From positions 1-5,882 of the forward strand of contig JAGBFZ010000370.1 in assembly GCA_018110855.1 (NCBI GenBank): 5,882 bases of DNA. Reading direction: 5' to 3'. The stretch comes from Oscillospiraceae bacterium. Lineage in GTDB: Bacteria > Bacillota > Clostridia > Oscillospirales > Ruminococcaceae. Shown here piece by piece: positions 1-5,219 of the stretch. Positions within the stretch are counted from its first letter, which is position 1, and every line of letters begins with the position of its first letter. The position numbers were made by a program, and so were the translations under genes. Below the pieces are notes generated by a model that was given only the letters and a program-made list of their open reading frames with translations, searched no databases and was not told where the DNA came from.

Positions 1-449
1 ATTTGCCCTGCTCTTTTACGGTCATGTTCTCCGCTCAGGAGGAGCTGGGTGAACGGGGCGCCTGCATTGGTGCTTTTGACATTGACCCCGATATTTCTAT
101 TGCGGTAGATGTGAGCTTTGCGCTTTGCGGCGGCGAAAATCCCCGCAAGTGCGGAGAGCTTCAGAAGGGCTGCATGATCGGCATTGCTCCTTCCCTTGAC
201 AGGGGGCTTTCACAGTGGTTTATTAATCATTCAAAGAAAAATGATATCCCATATCAGGTTGAAGTCATGAACGGCACTACCGGCACTAATGCGGACAGAT
301 TTTCCGTTAACAGGGGCGGTTCAAGGGCGGTCACGCTGTCTATTCCGCTGCGGTATATGCACACTCCTGCGGAGGTCATTGACGTTTCCGACTGCGAGCT
401 GACTGCTTCGCTTATTGCGGATTTTCTGAAAGCGGGTGATGTGAAATGA
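1..449 (+). CDS. M42 family metallopeptidase (glutamyl/deblocking aminopeptidase type), 3' part only
   Basis: This is the C-terminal part of an M42 dinuclear metal aminopeptidase, open at the left window edge; the reading frame is continuous from base 3 and the true start lies upstream. Visible family motifs, counting residues from base 3, are SAQEELGERGA (Glu13 as general base and Glu14 as metal ligand by family analogy), AVDVSFA with the Asp36 metal ligand, and RYMHTP near the end with the His120 ligand. The N-terminal His-x-Asp and the bridging Asp are outside the window. M42 enzymes usually form large cytosolic TET-like particles that trim peptides left by other proteases. The stop overlaps the next gene by ATGA, so the two are translationally coupled. 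A cellulase-like M42 annotation is possible in databases but reflects an old naming error in this family. Family call is firm; substrate is unknown. Confidence 0.9.
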   Translation, partial: LPCSFTVMFSAQEELGERGACIGAFDIDPDISIAVDVSFALCGGENPRKCGELQKGCMIGIAPSLDRGLSQWFINHSKKNDIPYQVEVMNGTTGTNADRFSVNRGGSRAVTLSIPLRYMHTPAEVIDVSDCELTASLIADFLKAGDVK

Positions 450-1495
450 GCATAAATGTTAACAGGGAGCTGCTTCGGGTGCTTTTAAGGGAGCTTTGCG
501 AAATTGACGGCGCTTCGGGGCAGGAGGACAGGGTAAGAAATTATATTTTAGGTAAGATAGGAGACAAATGTGACTGCCGCATTACTCCTCTGGGCTGCAT
601 TATTGCCGAGTACAAGGGTGAAAGGGCTGCCGAAAAAAAGCTGATGATATCTGCTCACATGGACGAGGTGGGGCTTATCGTTACGGGGATAAATGAGGAT
701 GGCACGCTTAACATCAACTGCGTGGGCGGCGTTGAGGCTGACGCTGTTATCGGCAGGCAGGTAAGGCTTCAGAGCGGCATTATGGGCGCTGTGGGTTCTA
801 AGGCTGTTCACAATATGTCAGAAGATGAACGTAAGGCGGCTCCCAAATTTGAGGGGCTTTACATTGATATTGGTGCTGCCGACAAGGCTGATGCCGAAAA
901 GCAGGTATCCCTTGGGGATTATGCTTATTTCACCTGTGGATTTGCGGAAAAGGGCGGTTTTATCCGATCAAAGGCTATTGATGACAGGGCAGGCTGTGCC
1001 ATAATGCTTGCTATGATACTTGAAAGGGCGATACCTTATGACTGCGTCTTTACCTTTGTTACTCAGGAGGAAATAGGACTCAGGGGTGCAAGGACGGCGG
1101 CTTTTGAGGCTGCTCCCGATTTTGCTCTTGTGCTTGAAGCCACTACGGCGGCTGACATTCCTCTTTCCGAGGGCGACAAGCGGTGCTGTATTCTCGGTGA
1201 GGGTCCTGTGGTGTCCTACATGGACAGAAGCACTCTTTATGACAGGGGGCTATATTCTCTTTCCATCAGGCTTGCGGAGGAAATGGGCATCAAACGTCAG
1301 ACCAAGACGGTCATTGCGGGCGGCAATGACAGCGGTGCTATTCACATTAGCAGGGGCGGTGTGCGCACCTGCGCTGTTTCCGTTCCGTGCAGGTATTTAC
1401 ACACTCCTTGCTGCGTGATAAACGAGGTGGATTATTTCGATTCATATGCTTTAAGCCTTGCTATGGCTGAAAAGATCCTTTCGGGCGAGGTATGA
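446..1495 (+). CDS. M42 family metallopeptidase, complete (349 aa)
   Basis: A full-length M42 aminopeptidase of the usual length (about 340-360 residues). Motifs in order are SAHMDEVGLIV (His71 metal ligand, Asp73), KAIDDRAG (Asp179/Asp180, one of them bridging the metals), FVTQEEIGLRGAR (Glu208 general base, Glu209 ligand), VLEATTAADIP (Glu231) and CRYLHTP (His319 ligand). At residue 231 the metal ligand is Glu, whereas the neighbouring paralogue has Asp in AVDVSFA; this Asp/Glu difference is known within M42 subgroups. No signal peptide is seen, so it should be cytosolic and probably forms an oligomeric peptide-degrading particle. The ATG overlaps the previous stop by four bases and its own stop overlaps the next ATG in the same way. 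The two M42 copies may form a mixed particle or split substrates by side chain; that is inference. Confidence 0.93.
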   Translation: MSINVNRELLRVLLRELCEIDGASGQEDRVRNYILGKIGDKCDCRITPLGCIIAEYKGERAAEKKLMISAHMDEVGLIVTGINEDGTLNINCVGGVEADAVIGRQVRLQSGIMGAVGSKAVHNMSEDERKAAPKFEGLYIDIGAADKADAEKQVSLGDYAYFTCGFAEKGGFIRSKAIDDRAGCAIMLAMILERAIPYDCVFTFVTQEEIGLRGARTAAFEAAPDFALVLEATTAADIPLSEGDKRCCILGEGPVVSYMDRSTLYDRGLYSLSIRLAEEMGIKRQTKTVIAGGNDSGAIHISRGGVRTCAVSVPCRYLHTPCCVINEVDYFDSYALSLAMAEKILSGEV

Positions 1496-2202
1496 TAAGG
1501 CTTATTTCACGTCCTTCGGAGCTTTTTCTTGACGGGAGCTATTTCAGCGGCAGGATAAATGCTGCCTGCGATGCTTACGGTACGGGCTATGACTTTTGCA
1601 GGCTGTACCGCTTTGGTAAGGGCAGCGGACTGATTTACAATTCCTCATGCGTTTTATGCGGCGATTGTGATGACTCGGAGGAGATCTCCGACTTTATTAT
1701 GATAAATTCTCCCGAGACGGTGGAATGTCCTCCCTCTTTTGGTGAAAGGCTATATCTTCCGTCATTTGAAGGGCGGCGGAGGATTTTGTTTGAGAGGCGG
1801 ATTTTACCCGATGACGATGATATTCCCGAAGCGGCTTCGCTTATGGATATGTATGATATCGTCAGGGACGCTTTCGGAAACATGGAATTTGATTTATGGT
1901 ATGCGGATATGTCTCACAGGATAAGGCATGGGGTCTCGAGGGCGTTTATGTATCATGGCGTTTCCTGCGCCTGCGTGGACTTCGTTTATGAGGGGGCGGC
2001 GTATATTTCTCAGGTGGCAACGCTTTCGGATGAACGGGGAAAGGGCTATGCGGGAAAGCTGCTTGATATGATATCCCGTATGCTTTTAAATGAGGGGAAT
2101 ATTCCCCGTTTATGGGCGTTTGAGGAGCTTGAGGGCTTTTACCGAAAGGCTGGGTTTGTCCCCATTGCTGAGGACTGTTTTTACATTAATATCAACAAAT
2201 AA
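1492..2202 (+). CDS. GNAT family N-acetyltransferase (236 aa)
   Basis: The C-terminal half is a GNAT fold. Residues 173-190 (SQVATLSDERGKGYAGKL) carry the acetyl-CoA pyrophosphate loop R-x-x-G-x-A (Arg182, Gly185, Ala187) after the beta4 strand, and LWAFEELEGFYRKAGFVP (residues 207-224) is the typical closing helix and strand, with the Tyr/Phe-x-x-x-G-F signature. The first 110 residues or so are not recognisable to me and contain an acidic, Cys-rich stretch (VLCGDCDDSEE, residues 54-64), perhaps a degenerate N-terminal GNAT-like half. The start overlaps the M42 stop by ATGA, so it is co-translated with the peptidases; it may acetylate an amino acid or peptide product, but the acceptor cannot be read from the sequence. 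Family call is firm; function is open. Confidence 0.87.
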   Translation: MIRLISRPSELFLDGSYFSGRINAACDAYGTGYDFCRLYRFGKGSGLIYNSSCVLCGDCDDSEEISDFIMINSPETVECPPSFGERLYLPSFEGRRRILFERRILPDDDDIPEAASLMDMYDIVRDAFGNMEFDLWYADMSHRIRHGVSRAFMYHGVSCACVDFVYEGAAYISQVATLSDERGKGYAGKLLDMISRMLLNEGNIPRLWAFEELEGFYRKAGFVPIAEDCFYININK

Positions 2203-2208
2203 CTTTTT

Positions 2209-2214
2209 AAGGAG
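2209..2214 (+). promoter_or_regulatory. Ribosome binding site of the YnbB-like gene
   Basis: AAGGAG lies nine bases before the ATG at 2224. This gene is separated from the upstream GNAT gene by 21 bases, with no room for an obvious promoter or terminator, so it is probably co-transcribed with the peptidase operon but translated independently. Confidence 0.75.
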
Positions 2215-2223
2215 ATTTTTTAT

Positions 2224-3522
2224 ATGGCAGAAATTTTTGACCCGAAGCCTGTTGTTCAGAAGGGCTTTGAGATTGAAGAGAGGATATTAAAGGCGGCTGC
2301 TAAGGCGGAGGAAGCCTGCGAGAGCGCTTTCAAGGATATTGACCGCACTGCACGCTTTAACGGCGAAAAGGTGCTGAAGGCTTTTATTGACAACAAGGTG
2401 AGCGATGTTTGCATGAAGGGCAGCTCGGGCTATGGATATAATGACATGGGACGTGACACTCTTGACGCTGTTTTTGCTCAGTCTATGGGGGCGGAGGACG
2501 CTCTTGTGAGACACAGCATCGTTTCGGGTACTCATGCTCTTACTATCGCTCTTTTCGGTGTTCTCAGAAAGGGCGACAAGATGGTTTCACTTACGGGCAG
2601 ACCTTATGACACCCTTGAAGAGGTCATTGGTCTGAGAGGAAGCGGGAATGGTTCTCTGGCGGATTACGGGGTGGAATACGAGCAGGTGGATCTTACTCCC
2701 GACGGCAAGCCTAATGTGGCTGAGATATTTCAGAAGGTAAAGGGGGCTAAGCTGGCTTATATTCAGCGCTCAAGGGGGTATTCCCTGCGTCCTTCTCTTA
2801 CGGTAAGCGGCATTGCTGAGATCGTTAAGGCGGCTAAGGGGGCTAATCCCGACATTATTGTAATGGTGGACAACTGCTACGGCGAATTTGTGGAGAAGTC
2901 CGAGCCTGTTTCTGCAGGTGCCGATCTTATTGTCGGCTCTCTTATCAAGAATCCCGGAGGCGGTATTGCTGAGACGGGAGGTTATATTGCCGGTTCAAAA
3001 AAGCTCGTTGAACAGGTGTCCTATCGTCTTACCTGTCCCGGTGTGGGCAGGGAGGCAGGCTGCTCTCTCGATCAGAACAAGAGAATGTATCAGGGGCTTT
3101 TTTATGCTCCCGAGGTGGTGGCAAATGCTCTCAAGACGGCTACATTCACAAGCGCTGTTATGACTCAGCTGGGTTATCAGTGCTATCCTGCTCCCGGTGA
3201 GCCGAGAGGAGATATCATTACGGCGATCCTTATGAAAAATTCTCAGAATCTTATTGCTTTCTGCAAGGGTATTCAGAAGGGCTCTCCTGTTGACAGCTTT
3301 GTTGCTCCCGAGCCTTGGGATATGCCCGGATATGACAGTCAGGTAATCATGGCGGCGGGCGCTTTCAACAACGGCGCTTCTATTGAGCTTTCCGCTGACG
3401 CTCCTCTCAGAGAGCCTTATGCTGCGTATGTTCAGGGCGGTCTTACATACGCCACGGGAAGAATGGGCGTGCTTTGCGCTTTGCAGGAGATGTTCGAGAA
3501 AAGGTGCCTTAAGCTGTTTTAA
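2224..3522 (+). CDS. ynbB: PLP-dependent methionine gamma-lyase-like / 'aluminum resistance' family protein (YnbB-type, 432 aa)
   Basis: A fold-type I PLP enzyme of the family annotated as aluminum resistance or methionine gamma-lyase family protein (YnbB of Bacillus), and of the usual length. The phosphate-binding turn is SGTHA (residues 101-105), VMVDNCYGEF (213-222) carries Asp216, which should contact the pyridine nitrogen, and GSLIKNPGGG (238-247) holds the Schiff-base lysine Lys242. KGSSGYGYND (65-74) near the N terminus and the Gly-rich C-terminal region QGGLTYATGRMG are also typical. It is related to Cys/Met metabolism enzymes, but a physiological substrate is not established for the family, so both 'lyase' and 'aluminum resistance' are inherited names. 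It is last in the operon with two M42 peptidases and an acetyltransferase, which hints at a role in amino-acid or peptide breakdown; that is inference. Confidence 0.9.
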   Translation: MAEIFDPKPVVQKGFEIEERILKAAAKAEEACESAFKDIDRTARFNGEKVLKAFIDNKVSDVCMKGSSGYGYNDMGRDTLDAVFAQSMGAEDALVRHSIVSGTHALTIALFGVLRKGDKMVSLTGRPYDTLEEVIGLRGSGNGSLADYGVEYEQVDLTPDGKPNVAEIFQKVKGAKLAYIQRSRGYSLRPSLTVSGIAEIVKAAKGANPDIIVMVDNCYGEFVEKSEPVSAGADLIVGSLIKNPGGGIAETGGYIAGSKKLVEQVSYRLTCPGVGREAGCSLDQNKRMYQGLFYAPEVVANALKTATFTSAVMTQLGYQCYPAPGEPRGDIITAILMKNSQNLIAFCKGIQKGSPVDSFVAPEPWDMPGYDSQVIMAAGAFNNGASIELSADAPLREPYAAYVQGGLTYATGRMGVLCALQEMFEKRCLKLF

Positions 3523-3630
3523 GCGGGGACGGCACTCTGAAAGAGTGTCAGCTCCGCGGCGAGGCCGCGCTGTTAATTCGTGCGGGGCGGCCGGTTTTGT
3601 CTCCGTGCCGATAGATACTATCAGCCCGAT
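3523..3630. repeat. GC-rich, hairpin-dense intergenic element (possible dispersed repeat or terminator of the operon)
   Basis: Between the PLP gene stop and the IS end there are several adjacent inverted repeats: an 8-bp stem at 3531-3538/3542-3549 (GGCACTCT with AGAGTGTC, one G-U), a 6-bp GC stem at 3555-3560/3564-3569 (CGCGGC with GCCGCG), and GATAG-ATA-CTATC at 3610-3622. CGGCAC at 3530-3535 is also complementary to GTGCCG at 3605-3610, which could close the whole 81-base block. No clean run of T follows any stem, so a standard intrinsic terminator is not clear. The compact multi-hairpin layout resembles REP/MITE-like dispersed elements, but only one copy is in the window, so repetition cannot be shown here. 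Confidence 0.45.
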
Positions 3631-3633
3631 AAA
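3624..3633. other. Right-end junction: core and right target half-site
   Basis: On the - strand the element ends AACAGG, then the core TTT, then the flank ATCGGGC. The target-loop right guide (5109-5099) is complementary to this strand except for one base next to the core (C opposite A). Confidence 0.72.
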
Positions 3634-3645
3634 CCTGTTACTGTT

Positions 3646-3651
3646 TGTCAA
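3646..3651 (-). promoter_or_regulatory. -35 box of the circle-junction promoter, in the IS right end
   Basis: Perfect consensus TTGACA on the - strand, pointing out of the element, followed by 12 bases and then the core TTT. With the left end joined after the core (TTTGG then TACAAT), the spacer is exactly 17 bases. The sequence upstream is A/T-rich and could act as an UP element. In the integrated copy the box may instead fire outward toward the PLP gene in antisense if a chance -10 exists there. Confidence 0.8.
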
Positions 3652-3652
3652 G

Positions 3653-3675
3653 CCTTTTAAGAAAAAATTGAAAAG
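3653..3675. repeat. Subterminal direct repeat, right-end copy
   Basis: The + strand block from CCTTTTAAG through ATTGAAAAG closely resembles 4979-4999 (CCTTTAAAG through ATTGAAAGG) in the same orientation, differing by one substitution and a two-base length change in the A run. This copy lies directly next to the outward -35 box. Confidence 0.55.
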
Positions 3676-3678
3676 AAA

Positions 3679-3693
3679 TTTTGTTCAACAAAA
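3679..3693. repeat. Perfect 7-1-7 palindrome in the IS right end
   Basis: TTTTGTT-C-AACAAAA, centred on 3686. The single-base spacer suits a dimeric DNA-binding site more than an RNA hairpin. It lies between the likely terminator and the -35 box; a role in binding the recombinase or a host factor is only a guess. Confidence 0.5.
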
Positions 3694-3706
3694 GGGCATA
3701 ACAACA

Positions 3707-3736
3707 AAGCCGATAAAAAGAAAATTTTTTCGGCTT
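3707..3736 (-). terminator. Hairpin after the recombinase gene, likely terminator
   Basis: AAGCCGA and TCGGCTT form a 7-bp stem with further A/T pairing inside (AAAAA with TTTTT), about 30 bases after the recombinase stop on the - strand. It is followed there by TTTGTTGTT, a loose T-rich tail. It would end the recombinase transcript inside the right end, before the outward -35 box. Not a textbook T run, so moderate confidence. Confidence 0.5.
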
Positions 3737-3765
3737 GCTTCTGATATATGAAGAGCTTTGTGAGA

Positions 3766-4968
3766 TTAGCAATAAACCTCCATGACTCTTGCATAATAAA
3801 TACGCAGGAATTTGTTAAGTCCTGCTATCTTGGCAACACGCTTGGGCTTGCCCTCTGTTTCCTTTTTAATAATGAAATCATATACTGCAGAATCCTCAGT
3901 TGGCTTTACAACTTTAAGACTGTGCATAATTTCGTATCCGATTTTTCGGAGAGTTGATGAACCACGCTTTGAGATATTACGTTTAGTTCCAACGAATTTC
4001 CCCGATTCATAAGGCGGAGCGTCAATTCCTGCAAAGGCTACAAGAGCACTGCCGTTATGGAAACGTCTGACATCTCCTATCTCGGCAATCAAACGCACTG
4101 AAAGAACATCTCCAACTCCTTTCATTTCCCTTACCACAGAATATTCAGGTAAAGTACTTGCAATTTCCTGCATCTGTGATATAATTAAGGATAAGGTGAG
4201 TTCGGCATCTCTTACCGATTTCACTGCCTGCAGTACCAGCATTTTGGTGGATGGGGTACTGGACTTAAGGGTTGGGATATTGTTCTTCGAAAGCTGATAT
4301 ATCGCTATCGCTTGACTTTCGTTGAAGCGATATCCCTTTTTCTTTGTCCATTTTTCATAGTCTGCAACAAACTGCTTTTCGCTCATCTTTTTGATATTGT
4401 CATAGTGCCAATACTTTTCTACAAAGTCGCAAAGCTTGTCCTTAGTGCTGTTCGCAGGAACAGTACCTTGCAGTATAGTTTTGATTCCGGGCATAACACC
4501 GTCAAGAAGATGTGAAAGCTGAATTTTGCAGCTTACCTTTAGCCGAACATATTGATCATATTGTCTGCCAAGCAGCTTTAATTCTGCATATATTTCATCT
4601 GGCGGACAATATGCCGTCATAGAAAACCAATGGTCTATGCCGTAGTTTGCTATACGGATAGAATCAATTTTATCGGTTTTTGCTTTTCTCAAAGCTGCTG
4701 CACAGTATTTTTTCATTATGTACGGATTTACAACAACGGTAAAAATATCTGCTTCAAGCAGTTTAGTAACAACTACCTGATGATAGCCGCCGGTAGCTTC
4801 AAGCACGACCTTAACATCTTCATCGAATGATTTGATACGTTCAATTAAAGCGTTCAAAGACTGTTCGTTGTGTTCGATGTCATGCGGAGCTTCCACGACT
4901 TCACCATAAGGTCGAAGCATACATACCGTACTTTTGTCCTTTGAGATGTCAAGACCCACGCTGATCAT
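3766..4968 (-). CDS. IS110-family DEDD recombinase/transposase (400 aa)
   Basis: The N-terminal RuvC-like DEDD domain shows Asp7 (SVGLDISKD), Glu57 (VVLEATGGYH) and Asp99/Asp102 (KTDKIDS). A central alpha-helical linker follows, and the C-terminal Tnp domain (about residues 275-350) has GVGDVLSVRLIAEIGD, FAGIDAPPYESG and NISKRGSSTLRK, where Ser337/Ser338 is the candidate catalytic serine by analogy with IS621. The ATG at 4968 is chosen because GGAGG lies seven bases upstream and because the family begins with this motif; the in-frame ATG at 5028 would add 20 atypical residues inside the bridge RNA donor loop. At 400 residues it is longer than IS621 (326), and the extra length is in the region between the two domains, as in many Firmicutes members. 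It should act with the bridge RNA encoded just upstream. It is lower in GC than the operon on the left. Confidence 0.95.
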   Translation of the reverse strand: MISVGLDISKDKSTVCMLRPYGEVVEAPHDIEHNEQSLNALIERIKSFDEDVKVVLEATGGYHQVVVTKLLEADIFTVVVNPYIMKKYCAAALRKAKTDKIDSIRIANYGIDHWFSMTAYCPPDEIYAELKLLGRQYDQYVRLKVSCKIQLSHLLDGVMPGIKTILQGTVPANSTKDKLCDFVEKYWHYDNIKKMSEKQFVADYEKWTKKKGYRFNESQAIAIYQLSKNNIPTLKSSTPSTKMLVLQAVKSVRDAELTLSLIISQMQEIASTLPEYSVVREMKGVGDVLSVRLIAEIGDVRRFHNGSALVAFAGIDAPPYESGKFVGTKRNISKRGSSTLRKIGYEIMHSLKVVKPTEDSAVYDFIIKKETEGKPKRVAKIAGLNKFLRIYYARVMEVYC

Positions 4969-4975
4969 AGAGTAT

Positions 4976-4980
4976 CCTCC
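4976..4980 (-). promoter_or_regulatory. Ribosome binding site deciding the recombinase start
   Basis: GGAGG on the - strand with a seven-base spacer to the ATG at 4968. No comparable site precedes the alternative start at 5028. Confidence 0.85.
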
Positions 4981-4999
4981 TTTAAAGAAAATTGAAAGG
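4979..4999. repeat. Subterminal direct repeat, left-end copy
   Basis: Second copy of the block at 3653-3675. It overlaps the last two bases of the recombinase ribosome site and sits between that site and the predicted 3' end of the bridge RNA. Confidence 0.55.
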
Positions 5000-5017
5000 C
5001 AGAACCACTTACTCTTA

Positions 5018-5078
5018 ATGACACTCATTTTGGCTCGTTACACGAAGGCTATGCTTCAACCTGTTTACTCGAATGCAT
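5018..5078 (-). other. Bridge RNA donor-binding loop
   Basis: The closing stem pairs ATGCATTC (5078-5071) with GAGTG-T-CAT (5026-5018), including one wobble and one bulge; two bases compete with the foot of the target hairpin. The apical hairpin is GAAG-CATAGC-CTTC (5057-5044). The left strand holds AACAGGTT (5065-5058), identical to the element's right terminus plus core (3639-3632, - strand). The right strand holds CCAAA (5033-5029), the complement of the left terminus plus core TTTGG (5222-5218, - strand). Confidence 0.82.
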
Positions 5079-5160
5079 ACAATAAGAGGCGGTCGACAGT
5101 TTGTCGGGCGGATGTGTTAATCCAATCGGAATTGCGTCGGACCTTTCCTCTTTATTGTAT
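5077..5160 (-). other. Bridge RNA target-binding loop
   Basis: The basal stem pairs ATACAATAAAGAGG (5160-5147) with CCTCTTATTGTAT (5089-5077): 13 pairs and one bulged A. An inner stem pairs GGTCCGAC (5143-5136) with GTCGACC (5097-5091), one bulge. An apical hairpin GGAT-TAACAC-ATCC closes the top. The two unpaired strands between these stems are the guides. The left one, ATTCCGATT (5132-5124), is identical to the flank at 5229-5221. The right one, GCCCGACAAAC (5109-5099), matches the + strand flank at 3624-3634 in 10 of 11 positions, so it is complementary to the right target strand. Confidence 0.87.
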
Positions 5161-5166
5161 ATCTTT

Positions 5167-5209
5167 AAGAGTAGTTTTTCAATGCTTTACGCATTGCGTT
5201 CCTACTCTT
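5167..5209 (-). other. Bridge RNA 5' stem-loop
   Basis: A perfect 8-bp outer stem (AAGAGTAG with CTACTCTT) and a perfect 6-bp inner stem (CAATGC with GCATTG, loop GTAAA) are separated by an internal loop of GAACG and AAAAA. It begins at or next to the predicted transcription start and corresponds to the 5' stem-loop that anchors the RNA to the recombinase in IS621. Confidence 0.8.
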
Positions 5210-5214
5210 ATATT
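5186..5214 (+). promoter_or_regulatory. Possible outward promoter from the IS into the gene at 5275
   Basis: TTTACG (5186-5191) and TATATT (5209-5214) are 17 bases apart on the + strand and would start transcription near 5221, at the element edge, reading into the gene at 5275. The -10 matches consensus at five of six bases and the -35 at four of six. It overlaps the bridge RNA -10 on the opposite strand and may be a by-product of AT-rich sequence. Confidence 0.3.
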
Positions 5215-5217
5215 GTA
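5212..5217 (-). promoter_or_regulatory. -10 box of the circle-junction promoter, in the IS left end
   Basis: TACAAT on the - strand, five bases inside the left terminus counted from the shared TTT. In the integrated state the hexamer 17 bases upstream is CTTCTC in flanking DNA, a poor -35. In the joined circle that place is taken by TTGACA from the right end. Transcription would start near 5205-5207, at the foot of the bridge RNA 5' stem-loop. Confidence 0.8.
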
Positions 5218-5219
5218 CC

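Larger units (their letters stand above)
5011..5207 (-). ncRNA. Bridge RNA (bRNA) of the IS110 element
   Basis: A structured RNA of about 197 bases is predicted on the - strand between the left terminus and the recombinase start. From 5' to 3' it has a 5' stem-loop (5209-5167: AAGAGTAG pairs with CTACTCTT, and CAATGC with GCATTG inside), then a target-binding hairpin (5160-5077), then a donor-binding hairpin (about 5078-5018). Each of the last two has an internal loop whose two strands match the sequences flanking the recombination core, as described for IS621: 9-base and 10-of-11 matches for target, 8-base and 5-base matches for donor. The 5' end is placed about seven bases after TACAAT (5217-5212). 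The 3' end is uncertain and is set here after TTAAGAGT. The RNA guides the recombinase to pick donor and target DNA. Order target loop then donor loop, and position upstream of the gene, fit the IS110 group. Confidence 0.88.

Noticed and set aside
2995..3651. 218-residue open frame on the - strand opposite the PLP gene
   Set aside because: It is a shadow of the well-supported PLP enzyme gene, crosses the intergenic hairpins and the IS right terminus, and is low in recognisable features.
3707..3736. Hairpin as a terminator for the PLP operon on the + strand
   Set aside because: It lies inside the IS right end and is followed on the + strand by GCTTCTGATAT with no T run; it fits the - strand recombinase better.
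3383..3957. Two + strand open frames (3383-3751 and 3748-3957) across the PLP gene end and the IS right end
   Set aside because: They run out of frame through a known gene, the IS boundary and the opposite strand of the recombinase; no ribosome sites or protein-like composition.
4969..5028. Longer start for the IS110 recombinase at 5028 (20 extra residues)
   Set aside because: The extension lacks a ribosome site, does not resemble the family N terminus and would run through the donor-binding loop of the bridge RNA; GGAGG precedes the ATG at 4968.
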